Program-made: the position numbers and the translations under genes
Notes under the pieces: generated by a model
What the model was told of the DNA's origin: nothing
The model's input: the letters and a program-made list of their open reading frames with translations, nothing else
Databases searched by the model: none
Part shown: piece after piece, positions 1 to 8,564 of the stretch
How the letters are laid out: each line of letters starts with the position of its first letter
Numbering within the stretch: the stretch's first letter is position 1
From: Candidatus Coprenecus stercorigallinarum
GTDB taxonomy: Bacteria > Bacteroidota > Bacteroidia > Bacteroidales > UBA932
DNA length: 64,000 nt
Assembly (NCBI GenBank): GCA_018711305.1
Contig: DVIL01000034.1
Span: 1 to 64,000 of the forward strand
Reading direction: 5' to 3'

Positions 1-500
1 TTCACCTTTCCCTCACGGTACTGGTTCACTATCGGTCTTCCGGTCGTATTTAGCCTTGCGGGATGGGCCCCGCAGATTCAGACAGGGTTCCTCGTGCCCC
101 GCCCTACTCAGGTGGTCATTTGAACAGTCCATGCCCTACGCGTACGGGCCTGTCACCCTGTGCCGGTCCCCTTTCCAGAAGATTCCGCTTTTGATGGACT
201 GCTCGCGGTATGACTCCTACAACCCCGACACTGCCGTAACAGCGTCGGTTTGGGCTCTTTCCCTTTCGCTCGCCACTACTCGGGAAATCGATCTTTCTTT
301 CTCTTCCTCCAGGTACTAAGATGTTTCAGTTCCCTGGGTTCGCGCTGGCGCGGACGAGCTTCACTCGTCCGGGTTCCCCCATTCGGATACGTGCGGATCA
401 AGTCCTGTTGGCGGATCCCCGCACATTTTCGCAGCTTACTGCGTCCTTCTTCGCCGCCGGAAGCCTAGGCATCCTCCGTTCGCCCTTGTAACTTCTCTCG
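1..500 (-). rRNA. rrl: 23S ribosomal RNA, 5' part (partial)
   Basis: The reverse complement reads as the first ~500 nt of 23S rRNA: it opens with GGAGGATGCCTAGGC near 462-477, the counterpart of GGTGGATGCCT near the E. coli 23S 5' end. It continues through recognisable domain I sequence and leaves the window at position 1 in GTGAGGGAAAGGTGAA. The mature 5' end is placed at about 500 by analogy with E. coli and could be off by 10-30 nt. The small ORFs at 56-468 lie inside it and are not genes. No 16S, tRNA or 5S lies on its upstream side, where a protein gene begins on the opposite strand at 802. Confidence 0.95.
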
Positions 501-643
501 ATATGATTTCGTATTCGTCTCGTATTGGATCATTGTAGTCCCTTAAAATTTTACTCTTAACAGACTTTCTTTAACCTATACTTTTTACCTCGTTATCTCT
601 CTCAGTCTTTTCAATGAACTACCGTTTTTTCTCAAACGGGCTG

Positions 644-675
644 CAAATATATGGGCGATTTTTTAAACCACCAAA
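644..675 (-). promoter_or_regulatory. Promoter of the 23S rRNA gene
   Basis: On the minus strand a TTTG (672-675) is followed after exactly 20 nt by TATATTTG (644-651), matching the Bacteroidota housekeeping promoter (TTTG at -33, TAnnTTTG at -7). Transcription would start near 637-641 and give a leader of about 140 nt before the 23S 5' end. The leader holds a short hairpin (CCCGTTTGAG...ACGG) and an AGTTCATTGAAAAG stretch (about 607-620) resembling the boxA-like motif found before 23S genes in Bacteroidota 16S-23S spacers. The box positions are seen; their function is inferred. Confidence 0.75.
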
Positions 676-773
676 TTTTTCTGCAAAAATTTTTGAAAAA
701 ATTTTGAAAATATTTTTCACTTTTTATCTAATCAACTTATTATCAAGAGAATTACTTTTTAAAAAATTTTTCA

Positions 774-781
774 TAGATTTG
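774..781 (+). promoter_or_regulatory. -7 box upstream of GH110 gene
   Basis: TAGATTTG matches the TAnnTTTG consensus and lies 20 nt before the ATG at 802. No clear TTTG is seen at -33, only a T-rich run near 755-760. Confidence 0.5.
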
Positions 782-801
782 TACGAATTTTAGAGACAGT
801 C

Positions 802-2565
802 ATGAAAAAAAGAATTACCATCATCATTCTGCTCTCCACCATGAGCAGCCTCATGTCCCTCGGACGGACATTCGATCTCGGCGCATACGGGATACTCCCG
901 GGCGCCGGAGACCTTTCCGGGAAAATAGCCTCCGCCCTCGACATTATCCGCAAGCAATGCAGGGAAGGCGACTCCGTCACATTGAGGCTCATGCCCGGGC
1001 GATACGATTTCCACCCGGACGAAGCCATGCAGCACACCTATTATATATCAAATCATGACCAGACCGGCTCCCAGGCCATAGGAATTGCCCTTGAAGGGTG
1101 GGACAACCTTACCCTGGACGGATGCGGGGCCGAACTGGTTTTCCATGGCGTAATGATTCCGCTGGCCGTCACGGACTCCAGGGGCTGTACCGTAAAAAAC
1201 CTGTCCATAGACTTTGAAAATCCGCAGATTGCCCAGGTCCGCATAGTAGAGAACAGAGGCGGCGGAGGCATTGTATTCAAGCCGGAAAGCTGGGTCAGGT
1301 ACCGGATTACCAGGGACTCGGTGTTTGAGACATACGGAGAGGGCTGGGCTCTAAGACCGTCCACCGGCATTGCCTTCGAGCCGGAGACGCGGCACATCCT
1401 GTGGAACACCGGTGACATTTTCTACGACACGAAAGGTGTAAGGGCAACGGAAGACGGACTGCTGGCCCCCCGCTGGCAGGACAGCCGTCTTGTTCCTGGA
1501 ACCGTAGTGGCCATGCGCACATGGTACCGGCCCGCTCCAGGCATATTCCTGTATGGCAATACCGGAACCACTCTGAAGGATGTAAGGGTACATTACGCAT
1601 TCGGCATGGGACTGATCGCCCAGTTCTGCGACGGGATCACTCTCGACGGATTCAGCGTATGCCTCAAGGGGGAAGACGACCCGAGATATTTCACCACACA
1701 GGCCGATGCGACCCACTTCTCCCAGTGCAAGGGTGTTATACACTCCTCAGGAGGGCTCTATGAGGGGATGATGGACGATGCCGTCAATGTTCACGGAATC
1801 TACCTTAAGATAACAGGCCGGACCGGGGAGCGCACGGTCACCGCCAGATTCATGCACGACCAGGCCTGGGGATTCAGATGGGGAGAAGCCGGTGACTCGG
1901 TCAGGACAATAGACGCAGACGTAATGGAATATACCGGCACTACGCTGCACATCGAATCCATAAGCCCCGATGAAAGCTGTCGCGGACAGAAAGAGCTGAC
2001 CATCACGTTCAGGGAGCCGCTGGACACAGGCATCTTCCACAAAAACATAGGGATAGAGAATCTCAGCCGCACCCCTGAAGTGCTGTTTTCCGACAATATG
2101 GTACGGAACAACAGGGCCAGAGGCGCCCTCTTCAGCTCTCCACGCAGGACCGTAGTGGAGAACAACGTCTTCGACCATACCTCCGGCACAGCCATCCTGC
2201 TCTGCGGAGACTGCAACGGCTGGTACGAATCCGGTGCCTGCCGGGACGTGCTCATACGCGGCAACCGCTTCATCAATGCCCTCACCAGCATGTACCAGTT
2301 CACCATGGCGGTCATATCCATCTATCCCGAGATTCCCGATCTGGAAATGCAGGCCGGGTACTTCCACGGCGGCACCCCGGGAGCAGTCACCATCACCGGC
2401 AACACCTTCGAGACATTCGACATGCCCATACTTTACGCGAAATCCATAGACGGGCTGATTTTCAAAGACAACATCATCACGGTCAACGACAGTTACAGGC
2501 CATTCCACAAAAACCGGAACAGATTTCTGCTCGAAAGGACCGACAATGTCGGGATATCTTATTAA
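802..2565 (+). CDS. GH110 exo-alpha-1,3-galactosidase
   Basis: Secreted 587-residue right-handed beta-helix enzyme. The N-terminus (MKKRITIIILLSTMSSL) is a signal peptide and the mature protein begins FDLGAYGILPGAGD. The segment YFTTQADATHFSQCKG followed by YEGMMDDAVNVHG is typical of GH110 (GlaA/GlaB of Bacteroides), which removes terminal alpha-1,3-linked galactose, for example from blood-group B and linear alpha-Gal structures. Asp325-Asp326 of the MMDD motif match the acidic pair proposed as catalytic in the family. Length is normal (about 590-620). It is the first gene after a TAGATTTG promoter and lies 36 nt before the OPT transporter gene. Whether it accepts only branched or also linear substrates cannot be told from sequence. 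Confidence 0.86.
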   Translation: MKKRITIIILLSTMSSLMSLGRTFDLGAYGILPGAGDLSGKIASALDIIRKQCREGDSVTLRLMPGRYDFHPDEAMQHTYYISNHDQTGSQAIGIALEGWDNLTLDGCGAELVFHGVMIPLAVTDSRGCTVKNLSIDFENPQIAQVRIVENRGGGGIVFKPESWVRYRITRDSVFETYGEGWALRPSTGIAFEPETRHILWNTGDIFYDTKGVRATEDGLLAPRWQDSRLVPGTVVAMRTWYRPAPGIFLYGNTGTTLKDVRVHYAFGMGLIAQFCDGITLDGFSVCLKGEDDPRYFTTQADATHFSQCKGVIHSSGGLYEGMMDDAVNVHGIYLKITGRTGERTVTARFMHDQAWGFRWGEAGDSVRTIDADVMEYTGTTLHIESISPDESCRGQKELTITFREPLDTGIFHKNIGIENLSRTPEVLFSDNMVRNNRARGALFSSPRRTVVENNVFDHTSGTAILLCGDCNGWYESGACRDVLIRGNRFINALTSMYQFTMAVISIYPEIPDLEMQAGYFHGGTPGAVTITGNTFETFDMPILYAKSIDGLIFKDNIITVNDSYRPFHKNRNRFLLERTDNVGISY

Positions 2566-2601
2566 ATTTGCTATCTTAGAACCCAAACCTTCCTGATACT
2601 T

Positions 2602-4605
2602 ATGAATGAAGAAAAGAAAAAAGTAACGCTTCCCGAGAACGCCTTCCGGGAGCTGAAGCCCGGCGAGAAGTACCAGCCCCTTCTCAATCCGGACAAAGTC
2701 TATCCAGAGGTCACCGTATGGTCCGTGACAATCGGCCTTGTGATGACCATAATCTTCTCCGCCGCAGCTGCCTTCCTCGGACTGAAGGTAGGACAGGTAT
2801 TCGAGGCTGCCATCCCCATATCGATTATCGCGGTCGGTCTGTCCAGTGCCTTCAAGCGCAAGAACGCCTTGGGTGAAAATGTCATCATCCAGTCCATCGG
2901 AGCCTGCTCCGGCGTCATCGTGGCAGGCGCCATCTTCACCCTCCCCGCCCTGTACATCCTGCAGGACAGATACCCGGAACTGACAGTGGATTTCTCCAAG
3001 ATATTCCTCAGTTCCCTCATCGGAGGCGTCCTCGGCATCCTGCTGCTCATTCCTTTCCGCAAATACTTCGTAAAGGAGCAGCACGGCAAATACCCCTTCC
3101 CTGAGGCCACTGCCACCACACAGGTGCTCGTCAGCGGCGAATCCGGCGGAAAAGGGGCCAAGACCCTGTTGATCAGCGGTCTGATCGGAGGACTCTACGA
3201 CTTCATCGTCTCCACCTTCGGCTGGTGGTCCGAAGTGTTCACCTCCAGGGTATTGCCTTGGGGCGAACAGGTGGCTACCAACGCCAAGCTCCTGTTCAAG
3301 GTAAATGTCGGAGCGGCTGTCCTCGGCCTCGGCTACATCATCGGCCTCAAGTATTCCTTCATTATATGCTGCGGCTCGTTCCTGGTATGGTTCATCATCA
3401 TTCCGCTGATGAATCTCATCTTCGGGGACAGCGTAGTGGACCTGATGGGCTCAGGCCTGACAGCCACCGTCGGTTCCATGTCGCCTGAGGAGATATTCAC
3501 CAATTACGCCCGCCACATCGGCATCGGAGGCATCGCCACAGCAGGTATCATCGGCATCATCAAGTCCGCCGGCATCATCAAGTCCGCCCTCGGTCTGGCA
3601 GGCAAGGAGTTCCGCGGCAAAAAAGACGGGGCCGGAGCCCAGGAGGCACGTACCCAGAGAGACCTCTCCATGAAGATTATCATCATCGGTCTGGTCATTA
3701 CCCTGGCCCTGATGTTCGTATTCTTCTATTTCGGAGTGCTGGACAACCTCTGGCACGCAGTGATAGCCCTGCTTGTAGTAGCCGTCATAGCATTCCTGTT
3801 CACCACCGTGGCTGCAAACGCCATTGCCATCGTCGGCACCAACCCTGTCAGCGGCATGACCCTGATGACCCTTATCCTGGCATCCATCATCCTCGTGGCC
3901 GCAGGCCTCAAAGGCACTTCAGGCATGGCCGCAGCCCTCATCATCGGAGGCGTGGTCTGCACCGCCCTCTCCATGGCCGGAGGCTTTATCACCGACCTGA
4001 AGATCGGTTACTGGATAGGCTCCACCCCGCGCAAGCAGGAGGGATGGAAATTCTTAGGGACTATAGTGGCAGCCGCCACCGTAGCAGGAGTGATGATGAT
4101 CCTCAACGACACTTTCGGATTCACCGGTGAGGGAGCCCTCGTGGCACCTCAGGCCAATGCCATGGCCGCAGTCATCGAACCCCTGATGCTCGGAGGCAGC
4201 GCACCCTGGCTGATGTACGGCATAGGAGCGGCGATAGCCATCATCCTGACCCTGTTCAAGGTACCTGCCCTGCCATTTGCCCTCGGCATGTTCATCCCCA
4301 TCGAGCTCAACCTTCCCCTTATGATTGGAGGAGCCGTCGCATGGTACGTAGGCTCCCGCAGCAAGGACAAGGCTGTCAATGAGGCCCGTAAGGAGAAAGG
4401 GACCCTCGTGGCATCCGGATTCATCGCCGGCGGAGCCCTCATGGGCGTAGTCTCGGCCATCATGCGTTTTGCGGACGTCAACCTGGTCAACACCGCATGG
4501 CAGTCCTCCACACCTGCCGTATGGGTTGCCCTTGGAGTCTATATCCTGCTGATAGCCTACATGATATGGGCCTGCAAGAAAACAGACGTCGTTGAAGACA
4601 AATAA
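2602..4605 (+). CDS. OPT-family oligopeptide transporter
   Basis: A 667-residue inner-membrane protein with about 16 hydrophobic segments. It begins with a short charged cytoplasmic tail and the ELKPGEKYQPLL motif common in bacterial OPT proteins. The TTVAANAIAIVGTNPVSGMT region, SKDK loop and overall length fit the bacterial OPT branch (TIGR00733 type), which imports short peptides and in some members metal chelates using a cation gradient. The stop codon overlaps the ATG of the following zinc transporter by one base (TAATG), so the two are probably translationally coupled. Peptidase T lies two genes downstream, consistent with uptake followed by intracellular hydrolysis of di- and tripeptides; this functional link is an inference. 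Confidence 0.88.
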   Translation: MNEEKKKVTLPENAFRELKPGEKYQPLLNPDKVYPEVTVWSVTIGLVMTIIFSAAAAFLGLKVGQVFEAAIPISIIAVGLSSAFKRKNALGENVIIQSIGACSGVIVAGAIFTLPALYILQDRYPELTVDFSKIFLSSLIGGVLGILLLIPFRKYFVKEQHGKYPFPEATATTQVLVSGESGGKGAKTLLISGLIGGLYDFIVSTFGWWSEVFTSRVLPWGEQVATNAKLLFKVNVGAAVLGLGYIIGLKYSFIICCGSFLVWFIIIPLMNLIFGDSVVDLMGSGLTATVGSMSPEEIFTNYARHIGIGGIATAGIIGIIKSAGIIKSALGLAGKEFRGKKDGAGAQEARTQRDLSMKIIIIGLVITLALMFVFFYFGVLDNLWHAVIALLVVAVIAFLFTTVAANAIAIVGTNPVSGMTLMTLILASIILVAAGLKGTSGMAAALIIGGVVCTALSMAGGFITDLKIGYWIGSTPRKQEGWKFLGTIVAAATVAGVMMILNDTFGFTGEGALVAPQANAMAAVIEPLMLGGSAPWLMYGIGAAIAIILTLFKVPALPFALGMFIPIELNLPLMIGGAVAWYVGSRSKDKAVNEARKEKGTLVASGFIAGGALMGVVSAIMRFADVNLVNTAWQSSTPAVWVALGVYILLIAYMIWACKKTDVVEDK

Positions 4606-5420
4606 TGATGCTGAGCGACAGTAATTTCCCCATCGCACTGCTTCTGACCCTGATCGCGGGACTTTCCACCGGACTGGGCGGCGTAATCGTGCTTTTCACC
4701 CGTAAGTTCAGCACGAAGACCCTCTCCTTTGCCCTCGGATTCTCGGCCGGAGTGATGCTGTTCATTTCCCTGACGGAGCTGTTTACCGAGGCCTGTTCAA
4801 GCCTCGGCTCCGCCTTCGGGGACAAGACCGGAATGCTGTACACCGTGCTTGCATTCTTCTCGGGGATAGCACTCATCGCCCTCATAGACAACGTCATTCC
4901 CTCAAACGACAACCCTCACGAATATTCCGCCGCCCCCACCCCGGAGGGATGTCTGCCGGAAGCAGACAGTTCGAGGCTAATGCGGCTGGGACTTTTCTCC
5001 GTGATAGCCATTGCCATACACAATTTCCCCGAAGGCATGGCCACCTTCGTAAGCGCGATGGAGAATCCCCAGACCGGCATTTCCATAGCCGCGGCAGTAG
5101 CCATCCACAACATCCCTGAAGGCATAATGGTGGCGATACCCATATACTATGCAACGAGAAAAAAGGGCAAGGCCGTCGGAAACGCATTCCTGTCGGGTCT
5201 TGCCGAGCCTCTCGGGGGTGTCATCGGCTACCTGCTGCTCTCGAACATATTCGACAAGTCCCTGAACGGAGTCGTACTTGCCGCAGTGGCCGGTATCATG
5301 ACCTACATTGCATTAGACGAACTTCTTCCGTCCGCCGAGAGGTTCGGTCATCACCACCTGTCCATCATCGGTGTCATAGCCGGCATGGCGGTAATGGCGG
5401 CAAGCATTATTTTGATTTAA
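4605..5420 (+). CDS. zupT: ZIP-family divalent metal (zinc) transporter
   Basis: A 271-residue membrane protein with eight predicted segments. It carries the paired ZIP signatures HNFPEGMATF and HNIPEGIMVAIP in TM4 and TM5, whose His and Glu residues form the metal site. This pair and the length fit ZupT, which imports Zn(II) and other divalent ions. The loop between the third and fourth segments is polar and lacks the long His-rich stretch of eukaryotic ZIPs. The start is either ATG 4605 (inside the upstream stop) or ATG 4608; both give nearly the same protein. It sits between the peptide transporter and peptidase T, itself a zinc enzyme. Confidence 0.88.
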   Translation: MMLSDSNFPIALLLTLIAGLSTGLGGVIVLFTRKFSTKTLSFALGFSAGVMLFISLTELFTEACSSLGSAFGDKTGMLYTVLAFFSGIALIALIDNVIPSNDNPHEYSAAPTPEGCLPEADSSRLMRLGLFSVIAIAIHNFPEGMATFVSAMENPQTGISIAAAVAIHNIPEGIMVAIPIYYATRKKGKAVGNAFLSGLAEPLGGVIGYLLLSNIFDKSLNGVVLAAVAGIMTYIALDELLPSAERFGHHHLSIIGVIAGMAVMAASIILI

Positions 5421-5439
5421 ACACTAAAACCAAATTGAT

Positions 5440-6666
5440 ATGGAAAAGATTGTTGACAGATTCCTGAGGTACGTGGCTTTCGACACCACTTCGAATCCGG
5501 ACTCGCAGAGCCAGCCCAGTACCAACAAACAGTTCGCCCTCCTGGAACAGCTCCGCAAGGAACTCGTTGCCATGGGGCTGGAGAATGTCGAGCTGGACAA
5601 ATACGGTTACCTGACGGCCTCAATTCCCTCAAATATAGAGGAAGATGTGCCCGCCATAGGCTTCATCGCACATGTGGACACATCCCCCGATGCCCCCGGC
5701 AGCGGCATCAAGCCCCGCTTCGTCGAGAACTACGACGGCAAGCCCATCGTGCTCAATGAACTTAAAGGCATGGAGCTCAACCCGGAGGAATTCCCGGAGC
5801 TGAAGGACTACGTGGGACAGACCCTGATCACCACCGACGGCAACACCCTGCTCGGAGCCGACGACAAGGCCGGAGTGGCCGAGATCATGGCTGCAGCCGA
5901 GTACATCATGGAGCATCCCGAATTCAGGCACGGCCCTGTCAGGATAGGCTTCACTCCCGATGAGGAAATAGGCCGCGGAGTAGACCATTTCGATGTGGCC
6001 AGGTTCGGGGCCAAATACGCCTACACCATGGACGGCGGGGCTATCGGAGAGCTTGAATACGAGAACTTCAACGCCGCCTCCGCCAAACTGCACATCCAGG
6101 GCCGCAACATCCATCCCGGCTACGCCAAGAACAAGATGCTCAATGCCATCCTCATAGCCTCTGAGCTCAACGACATGCTCCCGGTATGGCAGAGACCCGA
6201 ATACACTGACGGATACGAAGGCTTCATCCACATCACCAAGTTCTCCGGAGTAGTCGAAGAGGCTGAGATCCAGTACATCATACGCGACCACGACTTCGAG
6301 CTCTTCGAGCGCAAGAAGAAGATGATTCAGGAATGCGCCGACTTCATCAACGGCAAATACGGTGCAGGCGTCGTGACTGTAGAGATCAAGGACCAGTACT
6401 ACAATATGAGAAAAGAAGTGGAGCCCCACTACCACATCATCGAGAAAGCCGTCAAGGCCATGGAGGATGCGGGAGTGAAACCCAACATCCGCCCCATCCG
6501 CGGCGGCACAGACGGAGCCAGGCTCTCGTTCATGGGACTGCCCTGCCCCAATATTTTCGCCGGCGGACACAACTTCCACGGCAAATACGAGTACCTGCCC
6601 GTACAGAGCATGGAAAAGGCATCCGAGGTCATCCTCAACATCATCAGGAATTTCACTGAAAAATAA
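5440..6666 (+). CDS. pepT: Peptidase T (tripeptide aminopeptidase)
   Basis: A 408-residue cytoplasmic M20B di-zinc peptidase that removes the N-terminal residue from tripeptides. All family landmarks are present: [13 protein letters not shown] (first zinc ligand His and catalytic Asp), [13 protein letters not shown] (bridging Asp), [14 protein letters not shown] (general-base Glu and ligand Glu), and [13 protein letters not shown] followed by [13 protein letters not shown] near the C-terminus (last ligand His). Length is standard. It lies 19 nt after zupT and 22 nt before the YbjQ gene in a co-directional run that starts with a peptide transporter. Confidence 0.95.
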   Translation: MEKIVDRFLRYVAFDTTSNPDSQSQPSTNKQFALLEQLRKELVAMGLENVELDKYGYLTASIPSNIEEDVPAIGFIAHVDTSPDAPGSGIKPRFVENYDGKPIVLNELKGMELNPEEFPELKDYVGQTLITTDGNTLLGADDKAGVAEIMAAAEYIMEHPEFRHGPVRIGFTPDEEIGRGVDHFDVARFGAKYAYTMDGGAIGELEYENFNAASAKLHIQGRNIHPGYAKNKMLNAILIASELNDMLPVWQRPEYTDGYEGFIHITKFSGVVEEAEIQYIIRDHDFELFERKKKMIQECADFINGKYGAGVVTVEIKDQYYNMRKEVEPHYHIIEKAVKAMEDAGVKPNIRPIRGGTDGARLSFMGLPCPNIFAGGHNFHGKYEYLPVQSMEKASEVILNIIRNFTEK

Positions 6667-6688
6667 ACTGCCAGAACTACTCAACATC

Positions 6689-7003
6689 ATGATAGTCTCA
6701 ACAACAAGCACTCTGCAGGACAAGCAGATAACAGCCTACCACGGAATAGTAACCGGTACCTGTATCATGGGAGCCAATGTCTTCCGCGACCTCTTCGCCG
6801 GCATACGCGACATAGTCGGAGGACGCTCGGGGGCATACGAGGAAGTCATCGAGAAAGCCAAGAACGAAGCCATACAGGAGATGGTGGACAAGGCCATGGG
6901 CATGAGGGCCAACGCCATCATCGGAGTGGACATCGACTACGAGACCGTGGGCGGCTCCATGCTTATGGTGGCAGTCAGCGGCACGGCGGTCACAGCCTTG
7001 TAA
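6689..7003 (+). CDS. YbjQ/UPF0145 family protein
   Basis: A 104-residue cytoplasmic protein covering the entire YbjQ_1 domain (PF01906). It begins [14 protein letters not shown] and contains the family's [16 protein letters not shown] and [14 protein letters not shown] segments. The domain forms a pentamer in solved structures and was once called a heavy-metal-binding domain, but its role is unknown. It sits 22 nt after pepT and 12 nt before the editing-protein gene, so it is probably in the same transcript. Confidence 0.9.
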   Translation: MIVSTTSTLQDKQITAYHGIVTGTCIMGANVFRDLFAGIRDIVGGRSGAYEEVIEKAKNEAIQEMVDKAMGMRANAIIGVDIDYETVGGSMLMVAVSGTAVTAL

Positions 7004-7015
7004 AACGTCGGAACA

Positions 7016-7495
7016 ATGGAAGACATCCAGCTCAACGCACACAACAAGGAGGAATATCCCCCGATGCATACGGCCGAACACATCCTGAACCAGACGATGG
7101 TGAGGATGTTCGGCTGTCCCCGTTCGCGCAACGCCCATATAGAGCGCAAGAAGAGCAAGTGCGACTACCTGCTCTCCGAATGCCCGACTCCGGAGCAGGT
7201 GCAGGCCATCGAGGACAAGGTCAACGAGGTCATCGCAGCCGGTCTGCCGGTAAGGGTGGAGTTCGTTCCCCTGGCCGAGGCAGGCGCAATAGTGGATCTG
7301 AGCAAACTGCCTGAAAACGTCTCGGACACTCTCCGCATTGTGCGCATAGGGGACTACGACGCCTGCGCATGCATAGGGGCACACGTGGCAGACACTTCGG
7401 AGATAGGCCGGTTCAGAATCATCTCCCACGACTACGCCGACGGACGCTGGCGGGTACGGTTCAAGCTTGAAGAGCCGGAAGGACTGCATCCGTAA
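7016..7495 (+). CDS. AlaX-type tRNA trans-editing domain protein
   Basis: A 159-residue stand-alone version of the second additional domain (SAD) of threonyl- and alanyl-tRNA synthetases. The zinc ligands are visible: HTAEH near residue 22 (HxxxH) and CACIGAH near residue 118 (CxxxH). Free-standing proteins of this type (AlaX) hydrolyse mischarged Ser-tRNA(Ala) or Gly-tRNA(Ala). It is shorter than AlaX-L and lacks the N-terminal glycine-rich domain. The adjacent pepT and ybjQ genes give no functional clue. A tRNA substrate other than tRNA(Ala) cannot be excluded. Confidence 0.82.
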   Translation: MEDIQLNAHNKEEYPPMHTAEHILNQTMVRMFGCPRSRNAHIERKKSKCDYLLSECPTPEQVQAIEDKVNEVIAAGLPVRVEFVPLAEAGAIVDLSKLPENVSDTLRIVRIGDYDACACIGAHVADTSEIGRFRIISHDYADGRWRVRFKLEEPEGLHP

Positions 7496-7561
7496 TCCAG
7501 TGTCACAAGTGGCACGGTAATTGACAGCTTTCATATCCAGGAACACTAACAAATCTGAGAT

Positions 7562-8323
7562 ATGAAAGCTTTTTCTTTTTTCACGGCAGCTGCAGCGGCC
7601 GTCATCATGTCCTCAGTCACGCTCATGGCCCAGGACGCACCTTATACTGAGAAATTCCGTTACATCGAGGTCACAGGCACCTCAGAGGTGGAGATAGTCC
7701 CGGACGAGATTCATTTTGTCATAGGCATCAAGGAATATTTCGAGGAAGAGTTCGACGGGGTATCCAAGCCGGAAGACTACAGGACCAAAGTCCGCATCGA
7801 GACCATCGAGTCGCAGATGCGGGATGCCCTGCACTCCATCGGTATCAGTGACAACGATATCCGGACCCAGGAGGTAGGCGACTACTGGAGGGAGCGCGGA
7901 ATGGACTTCCTCATCGGCAAGAACCTGGACATCACCCTGCACGACTTCACCATGATAGACAGCATTATCTCCGTCATCGACACCAAGGGAGTAAGTTCCA
8001 TGCGTATCGGCGACATGAGCCACAAGGACATCCTCAAATACCACGAGCAGGGAAAGAAGGACGCCGTGCTGGCAGCCAGGCATAAGGCCGAATACATGGC
8101 CGGGGCCCTCGGTGAAAAACTCGGCCAGGTACTGAGCATCGTAGAGCACGGCGGCGGTACCGACCACTACACCGTCATACAGAACAGCAAGATGCGTATG
8201 GACGGAGCCGCTTTCGGCTCTGAAGCCGCCCTTGCAGCCCCTGCCGCCTCAGCCTCCGACGCCTTCCGCACCATCAAGTACACCTACTCGGTCACCTGCC
8301 GGTTTGCACTCAGAGGGTTCTAA
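7562..8323 (+). CDS. SIMPL-domain (DUF541) periplasmic protein
   Basis: A 253-residue exported protein: signal peptide of about 23 residues ending near LMAQDAPY, then a SIMPL/DUF541 domain. The family hallmark is the strand YIEVTGTSEVEIVPDEIHF, followed by paired SIGISDNDIRTQEV and TIKYTYSVTCRFAL strands at the end. Members (BP26/OMP28, YggE) form ring-like periplasmic oligomers; the molecular role is not established, though YggE is linked to oxidative-stress tolerance. It is separated from the upstream gene by 66 nt, so it may have its own transcript. The first palindromic repeat unit begins only 9 nt after its stop. Confidence 0.85.
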   Translation: MKAFSFFTAAAAAVIMSSVTLMAQDAPYTEKFRYIEVTGTSEVEIVPDEIHFVIGIKEYFEEEFDGVSKPEDYRTKVRIETIESQMRDALHSIGISDNDIRTQEVGDYWRERGMDFLIGKNLDITLHDFTMIDSIISVIDTKGVSSMRIGDMSHKDILKYHEQGKKDAVLAARHKAEYMAGALGEKLGQVLSIVEHGGGTDHYTVIQNSKMRMDGAAFGSEAALAAPAASASDAFRTIKYTYSVTCRFALRGF

Positions 8324-8332
8324 GATTCAATT

Positions 8333-8563
8333 GAGAATTGCACGGTGTTTTCCAAGCAGCTATAAGCCAACACTTTACAAAACGGCCTGCAATTCTCGCT
8401 ACCTCAGAAGCAGTCGAAAATTGCGCACTGTTTTACATACTACTGATAATCAAAGATTTGGAAAAAGCCGTGCAATTCTCGCACTGCTCCGGATGCCTGA
8501 GAATTGCACGGCATTTTCCAAACAATTATAAATCAACACTTTATAAAATAGCCCGCAATTCTC
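8333..8563. repeat. Left REP array: three 65-bp palindromic units
   Basis: Three units at 8333-8397, 8416-8480 and 8499-8563, each exactly 65 bp and separated by exactly 18 bp. Each begins GARAATTGCRC and ends GCAATTCTC, so the 10-11 bp ends are inverted repeats. Units 1 and 3 share a core containing TTTTCCAA and CAACACTTTA; unit 2 has a different core containing CTGATAATCAAAG. The arms of unit 2 look like those of units 1 and 3 read in the opposite direction. The last unit ends one base from the stop codon of the RAYT gene. Confidence 0.93.
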
Positions 8564-8564
8564 A

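Larger units (their letters stand above)
501..801. other. AT-rich divergent region between 23S and GH110 gene
   Basis: About 300 nt without a gene. It holds the 23S leader and promoter (minus strand) and, at 774-781, a TAGATTTG box that can drive the plus-strand GH110 gene with a 20-nt leader. The part between 660 and 770 is almost pure A/T, as expected upstream of a strong rRNA promoter. I see no tRNA fold or 16S 3' end. Confidence 0.7.

Noticed and set aside
56-468. Two small ORFs at the left edge
   Set aside because: They lie within 23S rRNA.
501-801. tRNA-Ile/tRNA-Ala or 16S 3' end upstream of 23S
   Set aside because: No cloverleaf, no CCTCC-containing 16S tail; sequence is AT-rich promoter DNA.
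1747-3084. 445-codon minus-strand ORF across the GH110/OPT junction
   Set aside because: Covers parts of two unmistakable plus-strand genes; composition artefact.
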